A DNA stretch of 64,000 nt from Hygrophila difformis. Its lineage: Eukaryota; Streptophyta; Magnoliopsida; Lamiales; Acanthaceae. A program made the position numbers and the translations under genes. The stretch lies in contig JAOANR010000002.1 of the NCBI GenBank assembly GCA_030278955.1, positions 22,430,057 through 22,494,056 on the forward strand. The letters run 5' to 3'. How positions within the stretch are numbered: position 1 is the stretch's first letter; the number at the start of each line of letters is the position of its first letter. The notes beneath the pieces are model-generated. The model did not search any database and had not been told where the DNA came from. It was given only the letters and a program-made list of their open reading frames with translations. Positions 33,161-42,887 of this stretch are shown here, in pieces.

Positions 33161-33378
33161 GCCGAAGAAGGATTCACACCAATCTGTTTGGAGTTTTTGT
33201 GGGCAATATTCTGGTGGATGCAACAATTAGAAATATCTTTAGCGAGAATGATAAGGTGGCAAAGGTGGCCTGAGAAGGGTTTCAAGTTTGGTTTTTTCAG
33301 ATTTGAAAGGAAGGAAGAGGCGGAAATGGTAATAAGGAAAATGCACGAGAGAGTTTGGAGGGGAAATAAACTTAGGGT
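33160..33378 (+). pseudogene. LINE copy 2 ORF1, N-terminal RRM fragment
   Basis: FVGNILVDATIRNIF and, one frame away, RWPEKGFKFGFFRF and GNKLRV form the same RRM seen in copy 1. It begins directly after the reverse-transcriptase end region of copy 1, so two LINEs are joined here head to tail. The CACTA end at 33379 interrupts it, and the remainder of ORF1 resumes at about 35896. Confidence 0.65.
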
Positions 33379-33725
33379 CACTACAAGAAAAAACATTTTT
33401 TGCGACGAATGTTTCCAAGGACTAGTCCTCGCTACCTTAGAGTTTCCGAGGACTAGTCCTCCCTTTTCAGTCCACGGTGAAATCTCCCTAGCAATATACT
33501 CATTGAGGAACTACTCCGAGGACTTGGGTTCCGAGGACTTTTTCGAGTGCTAGTCCTCGGAAATTGACGTGTTGGACCCGGTTCTTGCTACCTCATTATC
33601 CGATAAGAAGTCCTCGGATAAATGGTCGGAAATGTTTCCAAGGACTAGTCCTCAGTAACAGTCCTAGGAAAATCCGGTTAATTTCAAGAACCAATATACA
33701 AAGTTTTCGAGGACTTGTACTCGGA
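33379..33725. repeat. CACTA terminal and subterminal repeats
   Basis: At least nine copies of GAGGACT/AGTCCTC in both orientations occur within about 340 bases. Palindromic examples are AAGGACTAGTCCTC at 33418 and 33644 and GAGGACTAGTCCTC at 33451. Such arrays are transposase binding sites in CACTA elements. Confidence 0.75.
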
Positions 33726-33970
33726 AAAAAAATTTCCCAGTCCCATTGCAACCTATTTTCGCACCTCCAGAGCCACCTATAATCAGCAATATCCAAAACA
33801 AACAATCATATACACGAGAACACAAAGTAGCCAACAAAGAAAACATCCATTCAACAACATTTATCCCATGTTCGACATTCAACAACTACAACATACAACT
33901 ACGGCAATGTAATGCAAGTTTCATAAGTCTTGACATCAACACAAACTTCATAATACATCATAATCAAATC

Positions 33971-34322
33971 CTAAGACATGGCATCAGAGTCATCACCATC
34001 AGGGCCTTGTTCCGGGCCTCTACGACCACGCGAGGGAAAAACTTCTTCTTCAAGGGCTTTCAATCGTGCAACGAGTGCTTGGAATTCTTCCTGGCTGATC
34101 TGAGGGGCGGGTGGTGCAGGCGGTCGTGGGGGATAGCAGGAGCTGGACGTCGAGCGGTCTTCCGAGCCCCTGGTAATGCAATGTCATCAGCTAACGACCC
34201 AATACCATATATACGCTGCTGGTGGTTCTTCCCATCACTAGCAGCGTAGTATGCAGCATTCGGGTCTACCTCCCCATGTTGTGCCGCCATCTCCTGCGAA
34301 GCTACCTGAAATTTTTTCTGTT
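33971..34322 (-). pseudogene. CACTA-associated protein, C-terminal exon (transposase_24-like)
   Basis: After an acceptor-like CTGTCCAACAG the minus strand encodes FQVASQEMAAQHGEVDPNAA and AYYAASDGKNHQQRIYGIGS. This resembles the end of the plant En/Spm family protein in which G-K-x-G-R-v-Y-G-x-G-S is conserved. A frameshift near 34110 moves the end into another frame containing EEFQALVARLKALEEEVF and an acidic tail, with the stop at 33971-33973. Confidence 0.55.
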
Positions 34323-34372
34323 GGACAGAACAATTTACACAAGTATTAGAACCAATTCTAATAGACAAGACC

Positions 34373-34700
34373 TAGCTACACATTCATTAGGAACAATTTA
34401 AAGAGATAGGAAAAAAAAGATACATGGAATAGACATTACTGGAAAAAAAAAAAAAAAGATATATGGAATAGATATTTCTGATGGTCCTTTCCTTTCCAAC
34501 ACTGTCTTCTGAACACGTCTTCGACTTGCCTCTTCATCCCCTAATGTTACACTCTGGAAGACAGTCACTACAAAGTGATACTTGGAAACAAGATATATGG
34601 AATAGACATTACTGGAAGAAAAAAAAATAACGACAGTTTTTATTTGTGTTGCAAATATGCAGTAATCCTTTTCCAACCCCTGAAGTACACTTATTCACTT
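34373..34700. repeat. Short A-rich direct repeats within the CACTA remnant
   Basis: AGATAYATGGAATAGAYATT followed by an A run occurs near 34419, 34457 and 34590. No gene is visible in or next to it. Confidence 0.45.
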
Positions 34701-34886
34701 GTACTACATAAATTCTAATAAATAGCTAGCTTACAACAAATACAATGACTTGCTCCGAGGATTTTAACAATCCACAAGGAATAAAGACTGATGAGGTAAA
34801 TGAAACCATAATCAATACATTGCTTACAACAGATACCATGACTGTAAATTGCTTTGAGGAGTCTACCAATCCACAAAATTAAACAT

Positions 34887-35105
34887 TCAGGAGGTAGAGG
34901 AAAAGCCATAAGATTTATTACATTTATTTACTTTTGATGTGTGGTTATGAATACTTGATAGCATTACTTTACTGCAACAATATTCATCAGATTTTGGCAA
35001 ACGGTGCTCTATGAATCCTGACACACCATTCATGTATGCTTCCGAAATGTATCCACGTTCATCATACACTTGATACATCCACGAGCGGTCCATAGTTTCC
35101 GACAA
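34887..35105 (-). pseudogene. CACTA transposase N-terminal fragment (transposase-associated domain)
   Basis: The minus-strand frame MSETMDRSWMYQVYDERGYI...GVSGFIEH matches the start of the transposase-associated domain (DRSWMY...F-x-x-GV-x-x-FIE) found at the N-terminus of plant TNP2-type transposases. The rest of the transposase is absent. Confidence 0.6.
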
Positions 35106-35895
35106 ATTACTACTTTAATAGAAAGCGATTATAAAGATCATGTATAAGATAAAATCAATAAAGAATTTTATCTCAAAAGATATGTGTGGTGAGTGTGCAG
35201 GAATGATGGAGGTGGGCAAATTGGCATCTAATTATAAATAAAACAGCACTATCAGAAAAAGCAAAAACCAATTTTCACCAGCACTAATTATAAAGATTGA
35301 TTCCAAGAAGCCAACACAAAGTTCCATTTTTGTAACCAATTTTGCACAACATAAAAGCATAAAGGGGTTAATCTATTGAATACCTACAGGAGTTATAGTT
35401 TACACTTAAGACCAATCTTAACTTTCCTTTCACTTCTTGACCGCTTAAAATCCTAAACATGCTAGAAAAAATTGAAGTGCCAACACTGTAGCTTAAAAAA
35501 ACTAGGATAGTTATAAACCTATGTATAAAGCTTGCTGAAATATATAATTCTCCTTAAAACAACAAAAGCATACAAATTGCATTCACACAAGCACAAATTT
35601 TCTAATGTATCCTAATCATAGCAAAAGCATATCTTAAACATTAAAGATAAACTAATTCATCAAAGCATTAACTACCAAAGAATACAGCCAACTTAAACAT
35701 TTTTAATCCTAAAACTGTTGCAAATTGCATCAGGACTCCAAAACACATACCAAGCAATGAAGAATCGCTGCACAAGCTCGACTTCGACAGAGCAGAAATT
35801 ACAGGCCTTGAAGTTAAATTTTGCGTCTCATCAAATGAACACGGAACACCAAATCCCACACAAACAGAGTAATAAAATCACAGATTCCATGGGAA

Positions 35896-36189
35896 TAGAA
35901 TGAACAAGTTAGGTGAGGTATGTAAGAAGAGACAACAACCTGGTAGAGGCGAAGCTTGGCGAAATGAACGTACGTACGCCGAAGTCACTAAAGGTAATTG
36001 GAACTCTGTAATAGCAAGGGAACATGGTGGGAGATCCGGTTTGGTAACTCTGGAAGTGGTACAAAGGGATATGGAATGGCTTATCAGATCGGCAATGGTG
36101 GATCTGAAGAGCTTAGAAGTGTTGATTCATTTTCATAATTGGATTTACAATAATTATACCGAATGCAAGGAAATAATGTTTTTTTTTTT

Positions 36190-36220
<31 letters not shown>

Positions 36221-36777
36221 GTGGTCATATGATGCTAGTAGTTTTCAACAGTGTTAATATGAGAGACAAGTTTCTTGCTGATAAAAGGGACAATAAATTC
36301 ACAATATCGAAAAGAAAGTGGACACCCGACAAATTGGTTAGCAAGCAGCTTGTTTGGATAAAACTTACTTCATTGGATTACCATTCAACGTATAGAGTAT
36401 GGAGAACTTCGGTCGGGTGACAGATGGATGGGCTAACGTTATCAATACTGATGGAGAGACGAAAGAATTGAAAAGATTAGATCGAGCCAAAATTTTGGTC
36501 GAATTGCATGGGGAGTGTATGATTCCAGAGATGAGAATAATACGGATTGGAAAACATTCGTCTAAGGTCCAGATTGTGGCTAACTTTAGCGAACCAGTGG
36601 TGGAGGCAGATACACCACTGGAGGAGAAGCAGACAGATCGGACCAGAGAAATAAGGGGGACGGCGGAGGTGGTCAAAGCTCCGAAGATGAGTAAAAGTGG
36701 GAGGTTCAGGACCTTCGGGTGTGGGGAAATGGAACAGACGAAAGGAATAATGCATGGGGGAGCTGAAATTTTAAAAA
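35896..36777 (+). pseudogene. LINE copy 2 ORF1, C-terminal part
   Basis: EAWRNERTYAEVTKGNW and DMEWLIRSAMVDLKSLEVL correspond to WRDERTFAEV and VQWLRRSAIIDIRNLDDL of copy 1. A run of 21 T and 22 G (36179-36221) then breaks the frame. Beyond it MLVVFNSVNMRDKFLADK, LVWIKLTSLDYHSTY and RLDRAKILVEL continue the same protein. A Helitron-like end cuts the sequence at 36777/36778. Confidence 0.65.
36179..36221. repeat. T21-G22 homopolymer tract
   Basis: Twenty-one T followed directly by twenty-two G sit inside LINE ORF1, where the related copy encodes GDLIYGGGHSLV. It could be slippage, an assembly artefact or a repair tract. Confidence 0.85.
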
Positions 36778-37324
36778 CTAGTACACCCGCCCGCGCGATG
36801 CGCTTGGATGTAAAATGAATTCGATGGAATCAATATTATTATTATTAATTCCTACAATAAAATTATAATTTATATCTTAATATTGTCAACGAAAAGTTTG
36901 ATAATTTTGATATTTATTTGTCTAAACAAAACATTATGCATGGATTTGTCCTCACAACGGCAAATATTTCTACAAAACAAAAATTAAAATCGGACCTTGT
37001 TATTACACACAACACAATTTAATACAATTTTATTTCTTATTTCAATTCTATAAAAATTTAAATGAAATATGCAGCATTGGTCCTATAATTAATAAAAATA
37101 GTATATGTTGATCATTCAATCTTCAATATTAAACAATATTATATACATCATGATTCTGAAAATATACGTGAAGGTTTACTCAAATAGATCAATTATTGAA
37201 GGAAAATATTTATATTATATTTAATGTAAAAATAAATTAATTTTTTAAATAAATAATTTGCATATGCATGAAAAGTAAAATAAAAATAATTTTGTAAATA
37301 AAAATTATTCCGGTTAATTTATAT

Positions 37325-37567
37325 ACTGCCAGTCAATACTTCACCCCCATGACATGTTTTCCCATTCTTGTCGGAACCAATGTAATGTCAGTTAATACTT
37401 ATACCCTCCAAGACATTTTTTCACACTGTTGTCGGAACCAATGTACCGTCATTTAATATTTCACCCCCAAGATTTTTTTCCCATTCTTGTCGGAATGATC
37501 AATGTACTGCTAGTCAATACTTCACCCTCCAAGACACTTCTTCCCACTCTCGTCGGAACCAATGTAC
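37325..37567. repeat. Minisatellite array (about 60-bp unit), four units
   Basis: Each unit contains GTCAATACTTCACCC, then GACATTTTTTCCCA, then TTGTCGGAACCAATGTA, with variation. Confidence 0.8.
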
Positions 37568-38210
37568 ACGCGGGGATGTAAAATCAGGAGTAATATATTT
37601 ATACATTCATATAAAAATACTATGTAATTAAGATTATTATTAGATCCTACGGTCAATATATAATTTATATGTTAGCATAATGGATTAAAATCTCAATAAC
37701 ATCGCACAATGTTATCCGTTGATTTGTTTCATCTGACGACTGTTGATTTTACACAAAAAAAAAAAAAATCAAATCGAACTTTCTTCTCACCCGCAACACA
37801 GAATTTTATTTATTATTTCAATATTTAAGAATTTTAAATGAAATATGCAGCTTTGGTCCTGTAAGTAATAAAAGTATTGTATATTGAATATTCAAACATT
37901 TATCTTAAACAATATTATATATACAACATCTCTCTAAGTATGACGCGTTCTTTCAAATACTTAAAAAATGTAAAGTTCTTTCAAACTTTAATATTATATA
38001 TACATTTATATTAAATGATGTGAGTAGATGTAAAGTTTAAATAAATTATAAAACAGAAAATAAAGAATATTGTTCTCCTCACTATTTGAAAGTTAAAGAT
38101 GAAAAAAAATAAATACAAAATTGTATGTTATTAAAAATAAAATAATTAAAAGATTATATTACGTAAACTTCAATTTGTTTATTCTTATTAAGATGATAGC
38201 CAGTTGAATA

Positions 38211-38238
<28 letters not shown>
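38211..38238. repeat. C28 homopolymer
   Basis: Twenty-eight C occur where the other copy of this element has CACCCCTATCTCATT (58070-58084). Confidence 0.85.
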
Positions 38239-38241
<3 letters not shown>

Positions 38242-38381
38242 ATCTCATTGGAATTTCAATTTCATTGAAGATGATCGTCTGTCAAACAACCTCCACCCCC
38301 AACGTATCATACGCATTGATTCAAAACGAAAAATCCAACTATTTGATTATATGAATAAACAATACTTTCAAACGCATGTCC

Positions 38382-39075
38382 CAATGTACTGTCAGTCAAT
38401 AGTTCACCCCCATGACATTTTTTCCCATTCTTGTCGAAACTAATGTACTGTCAGTTAATAATTCACCCTCCAAGACATTTTTCCCACTCTCGTTGTAACC
38501 AATATACTGTCAATCAATGCTTCACCCTCCATGAAAGTTTTTCCCATTTTTTCATGATTCAATACTTCACCCTCCAATACTCTATCATTAGACATGTATC
38601 GCCAATACTTATCCACAGATCACCAGGAGAAGTTATGAAACACAACAGCTAAATAGTAAGAAAGGGATTTCTCAAAATAGGTGCAGAGGCTCAATGATAT
38701 CTCATATAACACAATTCACCCTTTACCCTAAATGATGCAGCAATATAGAACTGATCGTGTCTGGATCCTTTATTAACACTCCAACATGCTTTAAAGATTG
38801 ACATTGACTCATGTTGATAGTCACATCATAGCAAACAATTAGTGGAAACCGACGTCTTGAAAATTTAAGTGGTATTCTATGATCAGATGGCGTCAAACTC
38901 ATTCGTGGAGCACTCTATCTTCACTGCTTTCGCGAGACAATACTTCATCTCATTACATTTTTTTCCTATTATTGTCGGAACCAATGTGCTGTCAGTCAAT
39001 ACTTTTACCCCCAGGATATATTTTTTTTCCATTCTTATCTGAACCAATGTGCTTCCAATCAATACTTCACCCTTG
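38382..39075. repeat. Further minisatellite arrays of the same unit
   Basis: Two blocks (38382-38575 and 38940-39075) are separated by a conserved spacer containing CATTGACTCATGTTGATAGT and GTGGTATTCTATGATCAGAT, which also recurs in copy 2. Confidence 0.7.
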
Positions 39076-39959
39076 GTACCCGCGGGGATGTAAAATCAGA
39101 GTAATATATTTATACGTTCATATAAAAAAACACTATGTAATTAATATTATTATTAGATCATACAGTCAAGATATAATTTATATGTTAGCATAATGGATGA
39201 AAATTTCAATAACATTGCACAACGTTATCCGTGGATCTGTTCCATCACTGTTGCTTTTACACCAAAAAAAAAAAAAAAATCAAATCGAACTTTCTTCTCA
39301 CCCGCAACACAGTTCTAAAGAATTTTGTTTATTATTTCAATATTTAAGAATTTTAAATGAAATATGCAGCTTTGGTCCTGTAAGTAATAACAGTATTGTA
39401 TATTGAATATTCAAACATTTATATTAAAAAATATTATACATACATTATCTCTCTATAAATACGGAAAGTTCGACTGAAATTGATCGATTATTGTAAGAAA
39501 ATTTAAACGATATTCTATGATCAGATAAGGTCAAACTATTCGTGGATGGTATCACTAAAATACAGCTGAACATGATGGTATCACTTTAGCCTTGATGCAT
39601 CTCGAATCAAAAATGATAAATAGTGGATTTTGAACTTATGCCACACAGCGCAAGCTTAATGAGTTAATAGTCAACCAAATTATTTTATGTTTTTTTTTTA
39701 GAAAAAAAAAAGAAACATAGAAGCTGACAAAAGCAGAGGACATTTGGTATTGGATAATGGGTCTCAAGCGAAATTAGCGTTCTTTCGAGGCCATCAAGAA
39801 CACATAATAGTTCTCTATTTAATGGAATGGGATGTAGCAACCTATTAGCAATATATATGCATATGCACATGTGGAACTTGTGTAGCTACCTGAGTACGCT
39901 TGCTGAATGGTTTGAAACTTCTTCTTTGCCTCTTCCACATGTTTTTAATTTCAAATTGA

Positions 39960-40656
39960 GGGGGCGTTTGGTTCGGGATCCTAGATTCCCACTGGGAATC
40001 TTGGATAGGGAATGAAACATGCCCACATTTGGTTCGGGACATGTTTCTTGTGGGAATGTCACATTCCCACGTCAGTGGGAATGTTTTGAGTTTTTTGGAG
40101 GGCAGGTAATCTAAGATTACCACCTCCACTTTCCCCACTTTTATATTAATTTGACTTTTTTACTCTCACCTTTTATAAAATTAGAAATTTATATTTTAAA
40201 AATGATAAATATATGAAATTTAATTTTTAAAAATCATTTGAAAAATTTAAATTATTAAACAGATTTTTATAATATATATTCTCATATTTTCTTAAATTTT
40301 ATTTATCTTCTATGTACAAAATAAAAATAATAAGGATTTAGAGACATTAAATGACTAATAATCATAATAGTTCACCAAAAAAAAGATCATATAATAAATA
40401 TAAAGAATTTTTTATATTTAAAAAAATTAATCGGTTTAAATATTTTCTATTGTGTAGCAATATGACATATTTATTACATTCGTTCAATGAAATTCAAGGA
40501 CATCATTGTAAATTAATTAGAACGGGAAATCTGAAATTCTCAATCTAACCAAATGCAATAATCTTAAAACATCAAAAAATAAGATTCCCATCAATCTCAT
40601 ATTCCCAATAATCACATTCCTACTGTAATCTAAGATCCCTCCAACCAAACACACCG
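39960..40656. mobile_element. MITE-like element with GCGTTTGGTT ends
   Basis: The left end GGGGGCGTTTGGTTCGGGAT and the right end, read inverted (CGGTGTGTTTGGTTGGAGGGAT), share GTTTGGTT and a following GATC(C/T)TAGATT segment. The interior is about 700 bases, AT-rich, noncoding. Terminal sequences of this type are common in plant Tourist or hAT-derived elements. Target duplication not clear, so the superfamily is undecided. Confidence 0.45.
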
Positions 40657-41388
40657 TAAATGTAAACTTGGTAATAAATAAATATTAATTCAGTTATCAA
40701 TATTGTACATAAGGAACCATGTTTTTAGACATTTGTGAAATTCAGAAAAAAAAAATAATAAATAACGAAAATGGAACAAAAAAATATTTTGTTGGTTTTC
40801 GTTTTATTTGGAATATATCCAATACATATGTATATGAATTTATGATTATTTTTTGGCCAAAAATATGCATTTTTAGTTCAATATCAATATTGAGACGATA
40901 ATATTTTTTAAATACTAATGAACAATTATTAAATTCAGAAATATACATATATCATATATGTACAAAATTAATGTTCGGTCAAAGTGTCTAACTATTTTGT
41001 CTTAAATTTGACACAACATACGTGAAAAATTATAGTGATTGTTAGAAGACTTGTATAATTCAAATATCAATTAATTACCATGTAGAGATTAATTAATTGT
41101 ACAATTCAAATATCAATTAACAATTCAAAGGTCTATGTTAAGCAATAACAAATCAAATAGTTAGAAGACTTGTACAATCAAATATCAATTAATTGACCGT
41201 CTACAAATTTTTTACATTACCTATGTATAGCTCTATAATTACAATGTATTTAATTGACTGAAAGATTTATGTAGAACAATAATTACAATGTAGAGCAATA
41301 ATTGACTCAAAGTGTATTGATTATTTATTTTACCTCCTATCTACTTTATTTATGTATTTTTTTGGGTAAGAAATATTTATGTCTATTC
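40657..41388. other. AT-rich intergenic stretch
   Basis: Very AT-rich with a loosely repeated GACTTGTA(C/T)AATTCAAATATCAATTAA segment near 41050-41190. No gene seen. Confidence 0.4.
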
Positions 41389-41403
41389 AATTAACCATTC
41401 ATA
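41389..41403. repeat. Target-site duplication, left of LINE 3
   Basis: AATTAACCATTCATA is repeated exactly at 47059-47073, bracketing the LINE. The first two A may belong to the tail. Confidence 0.85.
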
Positions 41404-41430
41404 TCAGAAATAATTGCTATTATTGACCTA

Positions 41431-42603
41431 ATGTCGCTCCCGTTCTCTTCTGGTTCCTCCCCGCAGCCGTCACCGCCGGATCCCGGCCCGCCGCCGGACA
41501 AACCATCGTTTCGAGACATTGTCATCCCCCGCCTGGACTCTGATAAAGTCCCGGCAATTACAAGCGTTCCTTACAGTGAATTGGTGTCCTTTGACCATGT
41601 GGATGGCAATCCGCTTTTGCCGAGAATCCAGATTCCTGATGCTGCTATTGATCGATTAAGCCTACCGTTCTTGGATGCGTTGGTTGTGCGCCCGCTGGGG
41701 AAACGTATTGGATTATCAGTTATGCAAACTAGGTTGAATGCATTGTGGAAACCCAAAGGCCATATGAGGGTAGTAGATGGCAGTAGGGGGTATTTTTTGG
41801 TCAAGTTTGCATCCGCAGAGGACAGACGCCATGCACTTTTTGATGGACCATGGTCGGTCTTCGACCATCACTTGGCCGTGGCGCCATGGTCAAAAGACAC
41901 CTATGCTACAGCCGGTGTAATCACCAAAACTGCGGTCTGGATCCGATTTCCTGACCTTGATCCGATATTTTTTTAGGAGGAAATGTTATTACTCATTGCG
42001 ACCATGGTTGGAAAACCATTGAGAGTGGATGCCAATTCGAAGGATTTGACGCGAGCTCGTTATGGCCGAGTTTGTTTGGAAATTGACCTCAGCAAGCCTG
42101 TTATTGGGAGGGTCATGGTCAATGATTGTTGGCAGAATGTGGCGTACGAGGGACTCCACCATATTTGCACGACATGTGGAAGGTTTCGCTTTGATTTGGG
42201 GGAGTGTGTGCATGTTGACAGATCGGTTGCACCACCCGCTGCAAGCCCCCCAGGGCCGCCGCCGTCCAATACTCAGACTGAGGATGCTGCAGTAGGGTTG
42301 GAGGGAGTTGGCGAGAAATTAGGAAACCCTAATATTGATGAAGATACGTTTCCTTCTGGGGAAGATTATGGTCCTGATTTTGTGGACAAGATGGATACGG
42401 GTGTTAATCCTCTACATTCGGCCCATGATGCAAATGCTAATGTAGCTTTAAGCCAGGCAGCAGTCGCTGCTGATTGCCAACCAAAGGTGACGCATGGTGC
42501 TTGGATCATGGTCACGAGACCTCCTCGGCCCCCTCGGAAACTTGGACAGAGTAATGAGGCTAGGAAGCCTTTGCAAGATCGCACGAACTATTTGGATAGG
42601 TGA
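41431..42603 (+). pseudogene. LINE 3 ORF1 (DUF4283-type nucleic-acid-binding protein), one nonsense codon
   Basis: ATG 41431 opens a Pro-rich N-terminus (SPPDPGPPPDKPSFRDIV). A DUF4283-like domain follows: LVVRPLGKRIGLSVMQTRL, YFLVKFASAEDRRHALFDGPW and KTAVWIRFPDLD. A TAG at 41974-41976 interrupts the same frame, which continues LIATMVGKPLRVD and RVCLEIDLSKP. Then comes a zinc-knuckle-like HICTTCGRFRFDLGEC, whose usual His position is changed. The C-terminal part is variable and acidic. ORF1 proteins coat LINE RNA. The stop and the altered knuckle suggest loss of function. Confidence 0.8.
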
Positions 42604-42887
42604 TCTAATGGGAATTCTAATATCAATCGGGTGGATAAGGGAAAAGACGTGGTGGTGTCGGCGCCTTCGCCAGTGGAAGCGGGAGATTCAGGGATTCAGA
42701 AAAAATTTAAAAGCAAAAGACAACGTCGCTCGGATGAATCGGGGTCTTCTGTGCCATCTACAGGTGATCATCAGCCGGATGGCCTACCTCAAAGAAATTC
42801 GTTCCTTGCGTTGACTTGGCAGGAAAATAAGATGGAAGAGGATCAACAGGATGGTGGTCAGAAGGACCAATCAACCACTGGTTCTCA
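42604..42887 (+). other. LINE 3 ORF1-ORF2 interval
   Basis: The sequence has an open frame (42631-42891, MDKGKDVVVSAP...) in the register used by ORF1, so the ORF1 protein may once have extended here. A TGA at 42601-42603 now ends it. ORF2 begins at 42888, overlapping this frame by four bases. Confidence 0.45.

Larger units (their letters stand above)
33379..35895 (-). mobile_element. CACTA (En/Spm-type) transposon remnant
   Basis: It begins with CACTACAAGAAAAAA, the standard terminal sequence of plant CACTA elements. This is followed by subterminal repeats of CGAGGACTAGTCCTCG type to about 33720. Two transposon-protein fragments lie on the minus strand (33971-34322 and 34887-35105). LINE ORF1 resumes near 35896. 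I found no matching CTTGTAGTG terminus on the right, so that end appears lost or rearranged. The right boundary is inferred only from where LINE coding returns. Confidence 0.7.
36778..39480 (-). mobile_element. Helitron-like element copy 1 with minisatellites
   Basis: On the minus strand it ends ...GGGTGTACTAG followed by T. This gives a CTAG terminus next to a host T, with a GCGC-GAT-GCGC hairpin 11 bases inside, as expected for a Helitron 3' end. The interior is AT-rich with three arrays of an about 60-base repeat (37325-37567, 38382-38575, 38940-39075). Two more GC-rich CGCGGGGATGTAAAATCAG segments near 37572 and 39080 look like repeats of the terminal region. No Rep/helicase coding is seen. 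The right (5') end is not defined. Confidence 0.5.
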
